A stretch of 64,000 nt of DNA from Paenibacillus solanacearum (lineage in GTDB: Bacteria > Bacillota > Bacilli > Paenibacillales > NBRC-103111): NCBI RefSeq assembly GCF_910593845.1, contig NZ_CAJVAS010000005.1, positions 62,001-126,000 of the forward strand, read 5' to 3'. The stretch's first letter is position 1. Each line of letters begins with the position of its first letter. A program made the position numbers and the translations under genes. This document shows positions 17,912-26,652 of the stretch, piece by piece. The notes below the pieces were generated by a model that worked only from the letters and a program-made list of their open reading frames with translations, made no database searches and was not told the DNA's origin.

Positions 17912-19039
17912 ATGATGAAGAAGTCCGAAACCGTCAGCTCCTTTCAAATGGCGATGCTGTTCCTGGCCTACGGCACCGGCTCAGCCGTCATCAATATCCC
18001 CGCCCCCTTGACCGGCGCCGCCCGGAACGGAGCCTGGATTTCGGTGCTGCTTGCATGTGCGGCGGGTCTGCTGCTGCTCTTCGCTTGTCTTTATTTATAC
18101 CGCGCGAACCCCGGGCTGGATTTTATAGAGCACAGCGAAAAGACGATCGGGCGATGGCTAACCTTGATCTTGGCCATCCCGTATCTTTGCGCCGTCTTTT
18201 GGATGCTTGCCGCGATCGTGATTGATATCGGGATTTTTTTCAAAAGCACGATGATGAAACAAACGTCGGCCGATTTGATTCATACGCTATTTTTTGTGCT
18301 GGCTGCATTGACCGCCCGGGCGGGCATCGAAGTGATGGCACGCATGTTCGTCCTGCTGCTGCTATCGATGATCGGATTCATTATGATCGTCCTGCTGATG
18401 GCTGCCCCTCACTATCACCCGTATTTTTTGCTTCCGCTTATGCCGGACGGGATCAAGCCGGTGCTTCACGGAGCCTATATCGCGTACGGCTTCCCCTTCG
18501 CCGAAGCCAGTCTGTTTGCGATGATGCTCCCTTATGTCAGAAATCAGGATAAACATGTGTTGGGCAAGCATATGGTTTGGGCGCTTCTCGTCAACGGCGT
18601 CACGCTTCTTGCGTCGGTCCTCTGCTCGATTATGACCGAAGGACCGCTGGCCGGGCATATGAAATTCTCGTTGTTCCAACTGGCGAGGCTTATTTATATC
18701 CAGGAAATATTCGAACGCGTGGAGTCCGTCATCGGTTTTTCGCTCATTGCCGGCTCTTATATGAAGGCGACGATTGTTTTGTTCATTTTGTCCAAGACGT
18801 TAACGCGTCTGGCCAAGCTGCAGGATGATCGCATCCTGATCTATCCGATTGCGCTGGCGTGCCTGCTGCTGTCCGTTACGATGTACCGCAACGAGACGGA
18901 ATTTATTGAAGGCGTGAACGTGATCTGGCCTCTGCTCAATAATATCGCTTTTAACGTACCGCTCATTCTGGTGCTGACAGTGACACTGTTTAAGCGAAAT
19001 TGGAGAAAGGGCCGGCCCTCGCCAGCCCCATCACCATAG
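17912..19039 (+). CDS. Spore germination permease-like B subunit (GerAB family)
   Basis: A 375-residue integral membrane protein with about ten membrane segments, of the endospore germination permease family (APC superfamily). The B subunit is thought to bind the germinant. The start QMAMLFLAYGTGSAVINIPA and the glycine-rich first segment are typical. ATG 17912 is 10 bases after the preceding small gene, so the two are co-transcribed and probably translationally linked. It completes the A-C-D-like-B operon, which ends at the hairpin near 19077. Confidence 0.92.
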   Translation: MMKKSETVSSFQMAMLFLAYGTGSAVINIPAPLTGAARNGAWISVLLACAAGLLLLFACLYLYRANPGLDFIEHSEKTIGRWLTLILAIPYLCAVFWMLAAIVIDIGIFFKSTMMKQTSADLIHTLFFVLAALTARAGIEVMARMFVLLLLSMIGFIMIVLLMAAPHYHPYFLLPLMPDGIKPVLHGAYIAYGFPFAEASLFAMMLPYVRNQDKHVLGKHMVWALLVNGVTLLASVLCSIMTEGPLAGHMKFSLFQLARLIYIQEIFERVESVIGFSLIAGSYMKATIVLFILSKTLTRLAKLQDDRILIYPIALACLLLSVTMYRNETEFIEGVNVIWPLLNNIAFNVPLILVLTVTLFKRNWRKGRPSPAPSP

Positions 19040-19075
19040 TAATCATTTTCAGACCATTCGTATGGCGGAACATAT

Positions 19076-19137
19076 GAAAAAGAGAGAGCGTCTGCTTTCT
19101 CGCCGCTGCTGTAGCGGAGAAAACGCAAACGCTCTCT
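19076..19137. terminator. Bidirectional terminator
   Basis: AGAGAGCGT pairs with ACGCTCTCT around a second TTTCTCCGC-type pairing, with a T run on the minus side. It separates the germination operon from the araC gene. Confidence 0.75.
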
Positions 19138-20103
19138 TCACGGCTGCGGACGAAGCCGGTTCTGCATCCGGTACTGCATCGGCGTCGTGCCAAGCTTTTT
19201 CTTGAACACGTAATGCAAGTAGTTGGCGCTGGAGAAGCCATTCTGAAAGGCGATCTGATCGATCGTCGCATCGCTGTCCGCCAGTTCGCTGCAAATGTGC
19301 ATCAGCCGCACCTGCTCGATATATTCGCTGAAGGTGCCGCCGGTCTGCTCGCGAAAAATGCGCTGCAGCTGGCGTGCGCTGATCTGCACCCGCTCGGCCA
19401 CCACCTCCAGCGTCAGCGGCGCCATGTAGTTGTCCTTGATGAACTGCACGGCCATTTGATACCGGTAGTGCTTCATGTCGCGGGACGGCAGCTCGGGCTG
19501 CGGCATCATCTCGTATGCGCGTGTCATCCGCAGCAAAATTTGGATGATCGACTGCTTGATGACCGTCAGCACGCCCGGCTGATTTTCATGCCATGCCCTG
19601 TAGGCCGTAAGAAAGCATTCCATCGCACGGTATTGATCGAGCACCGGCCGGGCCGGCAGCTGCTCCAGCTGGCGAATGCATGATTCGGCTTCCGCCCGCT
19701 CCCACCGGGCCCCCCATTCCTGCGAGTCTTCTTCGTCCGACGCCGGCAGCTTCTGTATATCGATATGCAGACAAAGCTCATCCATCGCTTCGAATGCATC
19801 GGCTTCCTGAAAGTGCATCAGTCCCGGTCCCGTCAAGTACATCATCCCCTCATGAAGGGAGAACGGCTCGTTGCCGAGGATCACTTTGCCTTTGCCTCGC
19901 GGTATAAAGTGAAGCTCAAAGTCCGAATGCTTATGAAACTGGATCGCTTTGCCTGCCGCAAAGCTCGTGTGATGAAAGCGAAGCATGCGGATGCCGTAGC
20001 CGCCCCATCGAAATTGAACATCGAGCCGGTCAAGCGCTTGCGGATTGGACAGCATCAGCTCATACGGATACGGCCTCGCACTTACCCGGGACTGGCCGTT
20101 CAT
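19138..20103 (-). CDS. AraC-family transcriptional regulator with cupin-like sensor domain
   Basis: A 321-residue regulator. The N-terminal part (HHTSFAAGKAIQFHKHSDFE) looks like a cupin-type ligand domain. The C-terminal about 100 residues hold two helix-turn-helix motifs, the second ending in SDATIDQIAFQNGFSSANYL, the classic AraC signature. Its ATG overlaps the stop of the upstream oxidoreductase gene (ATGA), so it is the last gene of a three-gene operon. It probably controls that operon in response to a sugar-like ligand (inference). Confidence 0.88.
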   Translation of the reverse strand: MNGQSRVSARPYPYELMLSNPQALDRLDVQFRWGGYGIRMLRFHHTSFAAGKAIQFHKHSDFELHFIPRGKGKVILGNEPFSLHEGMMYLTGPGLMHFQEADAFEAMDELCLHIDIQKLPASDEEDSQEWGARWERAEAESCIRQLEQLPARPVLDQYRAMECFLTAYRAWHENQPGVLTVIKQSIIQILLRMTRAYEMMPQPELPSRDMKHYRYQMAVQFIKDNYMAPLTLEVVAERVQISARQLQRIFREQTGGTFSEYIEQVRLMHICSELADSDATIDQIAFQNGFSSANYLHYVFKKKLGTTPMQYRMQNRLRPQP

Positions 20104-21119
20104 CGCTTTAAATCGGAGAGCTTGATGGCGCCGCCGGAGGAGGCCGACAAGTTGGACGCTTCCATCAAGCGCGTCAGATCAAGCGCCAATTCGATATTTT
20201 CCGTCGCCGTCGTGCCTTGTTCGATATGGGCGACCCATTGCTTGAAGGCCGACGGCTTCTCTGCCGGAAGCTCCTGCACGGTCCATTCCTTGCTCGCTTC
20301 CTCGCCCAGCTTCGATGTGCGCAGAAGCAGCTTGTTGTCATGGGTCGAGTACAGCAGGCTGCCTTCCGTGCCGTGAACTTCAACGACGAACGGCGAGAAC
20401 CGGTTCACGAAGCCGGCCTCGACGATCGCGAGCGCGCCGTTCGGATAACGAAGAACGGATACCGCGTTGTCTTCCACTTCCCGGCCTGTGACGTAGCCGT
20501 AATTCGCCGTAACGCTCTCCGGCACGCCGAGGAACAGCCTTGCCAAATACATCGGATGGCAGCCGAGATCGATCATCGCGCCGCCGCCGCATTGCTCCGC
20601 ATTGTAGAAATGCGCCGGCAGCCAGCCGTACGCGCTGTTAGCCGTCGGGATCGCGCCGTTATGGGACAGCCGGTTACGCACCAGCGTAATGTCTCCCAGC
20701 AAGCCTTGGGCGAGTATTTCCTGCACCGCCAGCGTGTAGCTGTGATTCAGGCGCGGGAGCGAAACGGTAAGCTTGACGCCGGCTTCCTCCACGGCAGCCA
20801 ATATTTCATTGCATTCCTTGAGGGTCGTCGCCACTACTTTTTCCGTGAAGATGTGCTTGCCCGCTTTGGCTGCGGCCACCATCACGTCACGATGCATATG
20901 GGTCGGCGTATCGACAATGACGCCGTCGATGTCTTTCTGTGCCAGCAGCTCGCTCAATTCGTCGTAAAACCGCACGCCGCGCGCTTCGGCTTCTTTCCGG
21001 CCGCGCTCCGGCTGCTCGTCCCATACCGCGACGATTTCCGTTCCCGGATGTTCCGTGACCTGCTTGGCGTAATCTCTTGCATGGACATGCCAGAAGCTCA
21101 GCATCGCTACTCTAATCAT
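20100..21119 (-). CDS. Gfo/Idh/MocA family oxidoreductase
   Basis: A 339-residue NAD(P)-dependent dehydrogenase. The Rossmann N-terminus runs to about residue 120, with the conserved EKVVATTLKEC region in place of the usual EKP. The C-terminal substrate domain follows, including GGGAMIDLGCHPMYLARLFLG. Substrates in this family are sugars, inositols or derivatives. ATG 21119 has GGAGGG 8 bases upstream. It lies 36 bases after a second family member and overlaps the araC gene, so the three form a carbohydrate-oxidation operon of unknown substrate. Confidence 0.88.
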   Translation of the reverse strand: MIRVAMLSFWHVHARDYAKQVTEHPGTEIVAVWDEQPERGRKEAEARGVRFYDELSELLAQKDIDGVIVDTPTHMHRDVMVAAAKAGKHIFTEKVVATTLKECNEILAAVEEAGVKLTVSLPRLNHSYTLAVQEILAQGLLGDITLVRNRLSHNGAIPTANSAYGWLPAHFYNAEQCGGGAMIDLGCHPMYLARLFLGVPESVTANYGYVTGREVEDNAVSVLRYPNGALAIVEAGFVNRFSPFVVEVHGTEGSLLYSTHDNKLLLRTSKLGEEASKEWTVQELPAEKPSAFKQWVAHIEQGTTATENIELALDLTRLMEASNLSASSGGAIKLSDLKR

Positions 21120-21155
21120 TGCGCTTGCCCTCCCGAATGTATGAGTGATATTGGA

Positions 21156-22238
21156 TTAGTCGAAATAAACCGCTTTGCCGGTTTTCGCCGATTCATAAAT
21201 AGCTTCCAAAATCTCAGAAACAACGCAAGCTTGCTCCGGCGTAACGACAGGCTCTTTGTCGTTCAAGATCGCGTCTATCCACAGGCGCGCTTCCTTCTCC
21301 TCCGACTTTTCCTTCTTGCCGTCATAGAAGGCGACGCCGCCTGCGTCAAGCTGCACTTTGTTCGTATACAAGCGGCTGTGCTTCTCCCCGTTCAGGCGCA
21401 GTCCATCTTCCATATCCGCGCCAGCCTCAGTGCCGCTAAGCGTACATTTTGCTTCCTTCACGTCGAGCGTATTTAGCGCCCAGCTCGATTCGAGCACGAT
21501 GGTCGCGCCGTTCTTCATCACGATCATGCCCATCGCCGAATCTTCGACCGTAAATTTCTTAGGATCCCACGGCCCCCACGCATTGGCAGCGTTTTCTTTG
21601 CCGGACAGCTTATGGAACGACGTGCCAAGCACAACCTTCGGTTCGTAGTTGTTCATCATCCAGAGCGTCAAGTCGAGCGCATGCGTACCGATATCGATGA
21701 GCGGTCCGCCGCCCTGCTTCTCCTCGTCCAGAAAAACGCCCCATGTCGGAACGGCGCGTCGGCGAATCGCATGTGCCTTCGCATAGTAAATTTCGCCGAG
21801 CTCCCCGTCCTCGCAGATTTGCTTCATGAACCAGCTGTCCGGGCGGTAACGGTTATTGTAGCCGATCGTAAGTTTCTTGCCGGTGCGCTTCGCCGCCTCA
21901 ACCATCCGGCGCGCGTCGGCCGCCGTTTTGGCCATCGGCTTCTCGCACATGACGTGCTTGTCGGCCTCGAGCGAGGCGATCGAAATCTCGGCATGGGAAT
22001 CGTTCGGCGTGCATACGTGCACCACATCGATGGAAGGGTCTGCAATCAAACTGCGGTAATCCTCGTATACTTTGGCTCCTTCGACGCCATATTGGGCCGC
22101 GGCTTTCTCCGCTTTACTCAAAATGATATCACAAAAAGCGACAAGTTCAACTTCCGGTTGTTTGGACAAGCTCGGCAGATGCTTTCCGTTGGCGATGCCG
22201 CCGCAGCCGATGATTCCGATCTTTAATTTTCGAGACAT
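21156..22238 (-). CDS. Gfo/Idh/MocA family oxidoreductase
   Basis: A 360-residue NAD(P)-dependent dehydrogenase. It has the dinucleotide-binding GIIGCGGIANGKHLP start, the CEKPMAKTAADA motif with the catalytic-site lysine, and GGGPLIDIGTHALDLTLWMM in the substrate domain. I chose ATG 22238, preceded by AGGAGGAG; the longer frame to 22340 runs into the promoter region. A minus-strand TACTAT box near 22281-22286 with a weak -35 (TTTCAA, 17-base spacer) is a plausible promoter. First gene of the three-gene operon with 20100-21119 and the AraC regulator. Confidence 0.88.
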   Translation of the reverse strand: MSRKLKIGIIGCGGIANGKHLPSLSKQPEVELVAFCDIILSKAEKAAAQYGVEGAKVYEDYRSLIADPSIDVVHVCTPNDSHAEISIASLEADKHVMCEKPMAKTAADARRMVEAAKRTGKKLTIGYNNRYRPDSWFMKQICEDGELGEIYYAKAHAIRRRAVPTWGVFLDEEKQGGGPLIDIGTHALDLTLWMMNNYEPKVVLGTSFHKLSGKENAANAWGPWDPKKFTVEDSAMGMIVMKNGATIVLESSWALNTLDVKEAKCTLSGTEAGADMEDGLRLNGEKHSRLYTNKVQLDAGGVAFYDGKKEKSEEKEARLWIDAILNDKEPVVTPEQACVVSEILEAIYESAKTGKAVYFD

Positions 22239-22929
22239 ATGCAGTTCTCCTCCTCTATTTGGCAAGACTTGTATAAATAGTACCATGTTTAGAAACAGGT
22301 TGAAATTGCGAATTAGCGACAGCCTAGACTCAGATTTCACGACATCTCTTCATAAAAAAATGCTGAACCGGCGTATCTGGACAGCGCTTCCATTCAGCGG
22401 AGTGTCCTGCACATGCCATTCGACCGGTCGCACGTCGCGTCGACAAGCCCTTGAACATTAGCCAGCAGTCTCCTGTATGGCCGGCTCCAGGAATCCTAGG
22501 CGCGCGTTTCGACGCAATGCGGTTGCCGATCCGTCCTTGTCGGGGCCCGTTCGACAACCGCGAAGTTCGCCGTTCAGGGCAGAAACGACAACCTGCGGCT
22601 TCCCTCCTTTTCGACACGGCCTCGGCTTCCGAACGCGCTTTCGGCCGGTGCGACCGCGGCTTCGCTTATATAGAAACCTCTGGCTGACCTGATCATACGA
22701 AAAGCCGCCCCGCAGCATGGAGCGACTATCAATTTCATCATCGTTTCGACATGAACGGAATGCGGAGCCATCGCGCCCCCCGTTCTACATCATTTCGCAG
22801 AGCCCGCTCCGGAAGTAACCCATGCTTCGAGCTCTAACGCCCTGCCGGATCCCGAGAGGCTTGTTTAACCCCTAAGACCGTCAGCTCGGTTCACTTTCCT
22901 GATGCCGGACCTTGCTTCCAATCACCGTT
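22239..22929. other. 690-base region without a recognisable gene
   Basis: Between the oxidoreductase operon promoter and the end of the aminotransferase gene (both minus). Open frames here are short, arginine-rich and lack ribosome sites. No repeat, RNA gene or terminator was recognised apart from the promoter boxes near 22281-22310. It may be a decayed gene. Confidence 0.5.
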
Positions 22930-24108
22930 TCACCCTTGCCGGCTGCTCAAAAACGCGCCGATCCGGTCCACCGCTTCCCGCAGCCGGTCCTGCTCCTGCA
23001 CAAGCGCGATGCGGACATAGCCTTCGCCCTCCTGCCCGAACGCATCGCCCGGAATTACGACAACCCCCGCATGATACACCATTTCCCGGGAAATTTGTCG
23101 AGATGTCCAGCCTTCCGGAATGCGAGCCCAGATGAACATTGTCGCTTTCGGTTTATCGATGTTCCACCCGGCGCGGCGCAGTCCTTCCACGACGATATCG
23201 CGCCTTTTCTCATATACTTCCGCTACGGAACAGCCGCCCGCCATGTCCTCTTCCAGCGCTGCAATGCCGGCCCGCTGTACGGCGACGAACACCCCATAGT
23301 CGATATTGGACTTCAGCATACGGAGCGATTGTACCGCGTCTTCCCGACCGACCATAAACGCGATGCGGCAGCCGGCCATATTGAAGCTTTTCGACAAGGA
23401 ATGGAACTCGACCGCGCAGCGCTTCGCCCCTTCGACCTCCAGAATGCTTGGAGGTCGAAAGCCGTCAAAGGCCATTTCGGAATATGCCAAATCATGTACG
23501 ATCAGCAGGTCATGCTTCTCGGCATAATCGACAACCCGCTCGAAAAAGTCCAGCGTTGCCACGGCCGACAACGGATTGCTCGGATAATTGAGCAGCATAA
23601 ACTTCGCCTTCGCGGCAACGTCCGGCGGGATGCTGTCGAGGTCGGGCAAAAACCCGTTCTCCTCCCGCAGAGGCAAATAGTACGGCGTCACCCCTGCGAG
23701 CACCAGGCTTGCCGAATAAATCGGATACCCGGGATCCGGCACCATGACCGTATCGCCCGGGTCGGTCACCGACATCGCGAGGTGCGCCAACCCGTCCTGG
23801 GAACCCATCAAGGTGACGATCTCCGTCTCCGGATTCAGTTCGACGCCGAACCGGTGCTTGTACCACTTGGCAACCGTCTCGCGAAAAGCAAGACTTCCTT
23901 CGGAAGTCGGATAGCCGTATGCAGCCGGATCGGCAACAGCCTCCTGCAGCGCCCGGATCACCTTCGGGGAAGGCGGCCGGTCCGGGCTCCCGATGCCGAG
24001 GTCGATGACGTCGACGCCGCGGGCCGCGACGTCCTTTTTCCAATGCGCCACCTCAGAAAAAATAGCCGAACCAAGTTCGGCCAATCGTTTGGATTGAAGC
24101 TGTTTCAT
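22930..24108 (-). CDS. PLP aminotransferase, LL-diaminopimelate aminotransferase-like
   Basis: A 392-residue class I/II aminotransferase. The PLP lysine lies in FHSLSKSFNMAGCRIAF, the cofactor-binding Asn/Tyr blocks are LNYPSNPLSA and HDLAYSEMAF, and the C-terminal arginine is in GEGYVRIALV. The N-terminus (RLAELGSAIFSEV, then DLGIGSPDRPP) is of the DapL type, which makes LL-diaminopimelate directly for lysine and cell wall. Other aminotransferases share this architecture, so the substrate is uncertain. I chose ATG 24108 (MKQLQSKRL), with GAGG upstream. It is probably monocistronic. Confidence 0.75.
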   Translation of the reverse strand: MKQLQSKRLAELGSAIFSEVAHWKKDVAARGVDVIDLGIGSPDRPPSPKVIRALQEAVADPAAYGYPTSEGSLAFRETVAKWYKHRFGVELNPETEIVTLMGSQDGLAHLAMSVTDPGDTVMVPDPGYPIYSASLVLAGVTPYYLPLREENGFLPDLDSIPPDVAAKAKFMLLNYPSNPLSAVATLDFFERVVDYAEKHDLLIVHDLAYSEMAFDGFRPPSILEVEGAKRCAVEFHSLSKSFNMAGCRIAFMVGREDAVQSLRMLKSNIDYGVFVAVQRAGIAALEEDMAGGCSVAEVYEKRRDIVVEGLRRAGWNIDKPKATMFIWARIPEGWTSRQISREMVYHAGVVVIPGDAFGQEGEGYVRIALVQEQDRLREAVDRIGAFLSSRQG

Positions 24109-24180
24109 GGGATTAACCTCTTTTTCGATAAATATGGATGCCACGGCGTTAATATTTCACCTGCTTGATGATCAAGGGGA

Positions 24181-25266
24181 TTAACCCTGCACGTCCAGAC
24201 CGGTTACCCGGTGAACGGCATTCATCATACCGATCAGGTAGGCGGCAAGCAGCACGTAAGCGATGCCGAACTTCCACCGCGAAGCTGTGGGAACGTCATA
24301 ATATTTGTCATTCTCGAACAGCGTGTAGTCGACCTGGCAATGAATCATCAGATGTAGGCCGTCCTCTTTGTGCATATGCTCCAGACGGGTCACATGCGTC
24401 CGTTTGACAATGCCCTGATGCATAAGCGGAATGGTGCCCTGGAAATCAAGCCCATCCCAGTACAGCCGCACGTACTGCTGTCCTTCCAGACTGGAATATG
24501 TGACGAACGGCAGCTCCCTGCGGTGCTCCGTGCCGGGAATAAGATATCCCTGCTCGATCAAAGGCTCCGCGTGCACCAGAAAGCTGGCGGTTACGAAGCG
24601 CTCTTCGCCCTGATTGCGATGCTTCACGTACTTTTTGTACAAATCATAGGCGAACATCGCCCAGATGATAAAAAAGATGACCGCGCGAAAATAAATGATG
24701 ACGACGAGTCCGCCGATCAAGCCGACCAGCCAGAGCCATCTCGTTACCGCCGTCGCGATGCGCCCCCCGTCCAGCGGATGAATCGGAAGCAGGTTAATCA
24801 GATTAAGAAAAAATCCGACATAAGCGAGCGAATAAAGCAGCTTGCTGATCTCGCCGTCCGCCGCATAGGCAGCTGCGAACACGGCGGTGGCGCCGATTGT
24901 GCCGAGCAGTGGACCGCCATAAGCCATGTAAGCCTCGGTCACCGCATCCCGGGGGTGACGCTTCATGTTGATCAGCGCCCCGAGAAACGGGATGAACACC
25001 GGCGCCGTCACCGGAAGCCCCTTCCGCTTGGCCGCAAGGACGTGACCGAGCTCGTGGACGAACAGCAGCAGCACGAAGCCGATGGAAAATCCCCATGGGA
25101 ATATGAGCGCGTAAGCCCCGATCGACACGAACATCGAGAGGATCGCGCCGCCGACCTTGCCGAATTTCAGGAGCGGCAGCAGCGTCTTCCCTTTAGCCAA
25201 TATAAACATGGCCGCCGCGCCGATATACCAGAACGGATTGTTTTTCTTCTTTTGTTTTTGCTGCAA
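24181..25266 (-). CDS. Membrane site-2 protease family protein (M50 peptidase)
   Basis: A 361-residue membrane metalloprotease. The zinc motif HELGH (residues 71-75) lies in the second membrane segment and the partner motif LLPIHPLDGGR in a later one. About six membrane segments are visible, followed by a soluble C-terminal region (about 215-330). Family members cleave substrates within the membrane, as in SpoIVFB-type sporulation control, but this one lacks a PDZ or CBS domain. TTG 25266 follows AGGAG by 11 bases. It lies 18 bases after the Spx-like gene, so the two are probably one operon. Confidence 0.85.
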   Translation of the reverse strand: MQQKQKKKNNPFWYIGAAAMFILAKGKTLLPLLKFGKVGGAILSMFVSIGAYALIFPWGFSIGFVLLLFVHELGHVLAAKRKGLPVTAPVFIPFLGALINMKRHPRDAVTEAYMAYGGPLLGTIGATAVFAAAYAADGEISKLLYSLAYVGFFLNLINLLPIHPLDGGRIATAVTRWLWLVGLIGGLVVIIYFRAVIFFIIWAMFAYDLYKKYVKHRNQGEERFVTASFLVHAEPLIEQGYLIPGTEHRRELPFVTYSSLEGQQYVRLYWDGLDFQGTIPLMHQGIVKRTHVTRLEHMHKEDGLHLMIHCQVDYTLFENDKYYDVPTASRWKFGIAYVLLAAYLIGMMNAVHRVTGLDVQG

Positions 25267-25284
25267 CCGACATCACTCTCCTTG

Positions 25285-25659
25285 TTAGCGGGCGTTCCCC
25301 CAAACCTCGGCGTACGATTCGGGCTTGAACCCGACGGTCACCGTGACGCCGTCCGTCACGACAGGTCTTTTGATCAGCCGGCCGTTTGCAGCAAGCAGCT
25401 CGATCATCTCTTCCCGGCTCATGCCCGGAAGCTTGTCCTTCAGCTTCATCTCTTTGTACACTTCGCCGGAGACGTTGAACCACTTGCGGATATCGAGACC
25501 GCTGCGCGGAATCATGTCCTTCAGCTGCTCCGCCGTGGGAGGATGGTCGAATATATGGATCGCCTCCACCTCGTAGCTGGACTCCTTCAACCATTTCAAC
25601 GCGCTTCTGCACGTACCGCATTGCGGGTATTGATACATCGTAACTTGTTTATTGCCCAT
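25285..25659 (-). CDS. Spx/ArsC-family protein (YusI-like)
   Basis: A 124-residue thioredoxin-fold protein of the ArsC/Spx family. The N-terminal CGTCRSALKWL motif has a CxxC pair, as in Spx and MgsR, and RPVVTDGVTVTVGF is the conserved C-terminal block. The Spx residue set for RNA polymerase alpha binding is not obvious, and the overall form is closer to YusI, an uncharacterised arsenate reductase-like protein. An AAGGATGG ribosome site precedes ATG 25659. Probably the first gene of an operon with the M50 protease. Confidence 0.82.
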   Translation of the reverse strand: MGNKQVTMYQYPQCGTCRSALKWLKESSYEVEAIHIFDHPPTAEQLKDMIPRSGLDIRKWFNVSGEVYKEMKLKDKLPGMSREEMIELLAANGRLIKRPVVTDGVTVTVGFKPESYAEVWGNAR

Positions 25660-25826
25660 TGTTCTGCCATCCTTGTCCGTTAATCATTGTACTGTGATTC
25701 GCTCTCAATTATACCGATGTTGACAGCCGCCCTGCAAATTTGCTAGGCAGCGGAGGTTGAATCCGCGCAGGGTTCCATGGATAATGAAATGGTAAAGCGA
25801 TCCAAACCAGGAACGGGGCGAGACTC

Positions 25827-26567
25827 ATTATTTATGTCCTTAAAGCATTATACAGCTTCATCCTCCCGCCGGGGCTTATCATTGTGCTGCTTGTCCTTGC
25901 CGCGTTGGTGCTTCGCTATCGCAAGCAGCACATCAGCGCCGCCATGATGACCATCATGGCAGTGCTGATGTATGCCGTCTCCACCCCGCTCGTCGGTTCG
26001 GCTGCTCTGCAGCCGCTGGAAAGCCGCTATGCTCCGCCCGCCGTGATCGACGGCGACGTCTATGTGATGCTCACCGGGGGAAGTGTGCAGGGCACGCCCG
26101 AGCCGAGCGGCATCGGGAGCCCAGGCGTGTACACGCTAAGCCGCATCGCCGCCGTTGCCGAGCTGTATGCGAAGAAGCCGCTGCCCATTCTCATATCGGG
26201 CGGCCAAGTATACGAAGATTCGGGAAATGAAGGCCGGCTGTCGATGCGCGTACTCACCGCGCTCGGCGTTCCGGCCAAAGATATCGTCCTCGAAGACCAA
26301 AGCCGTACGACACAGGAAAATGCCCGGTACTCCAAAGCGCTGCTGGAGAAAAACGGCTACAAGAAGCCGATTCTCGTCACATCGGCCTTTCATATGCCGC
26401 GGGCGATGAAGCATTTTCGAGCGCAGCAGGTAGAAGCGATTCCTTATCCCGTCGGCTATTTGAACAGCCGCAATACGGGCTGGAGTGCGAGGCAGCTGCT
26501 GCCGTCCTCGTCGGCGCTGGACTGGCTCAGCACGGCGCTCAAGGAATATATCGGCATGCTGCAATAG
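25827..26567 (+). CDS. YdcF-like protein (DUF218), start uncertain
   Basis: A protein of about 246 residues with two N-terminal membrane segments and a DUF218/YdcF domain (LTGGSVQG, LISGGQVYEDSG, EDQSRTTQENA, LVTSAFHMPRAM). The family is linked to envelope or vancomycin-sensitivity functions, with no proven reaction. The first ATG-like start in frame is GTG 25884, which removes most of the first membrane segment. The frame is open upstream and family-like sequence (IIYVLKALYSFILPPG) begins at ATT codons at 25827/25830, preceded by GGGGCGAG. A rare ATT start is therefore possible. A terminator follows. Confidence 0.75.
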   Translation: MIYVLKALYSFILPPGLIIVLLVLAALVLRYRKQHISAAMMTIMAVLMYAVSTPLVGSAALQPLESRYAPPAVIDGDVYVMLTGGSVQGTPEPSGIGSPGVYTLSRIAAVAELYAKKPLPILISGGQVYEDSGNEGRLSMRVLTALGVPAKDIVLEDQSRTTQENARYSKALLEKNGYKKPILVTSAFHMPRAMKHFRAQQVEAIPYPVGYLNSRNTGWSARQLLPSSSALDWLSTALKEYIGMLQ

Positions 26568-26610
26568 TGCGGAATATCGCCACAATCCCTGCTCGCATCC
26601 CGCATGAGCA

Positions 26611-26648
26611 AAAAAATCCGCTGGTTCCCTATAGGGGCAGCGGATTTT
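26611..26648. terminator. Bidirectional terminator
   Basis: AAAATCCGCTG pairs with CAGCGGATTTT between the convergent YdcF and RluA genes, with A and T runs on both sides. Confidence 0.82.
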
Positions 26649-26652
26649 GAAT

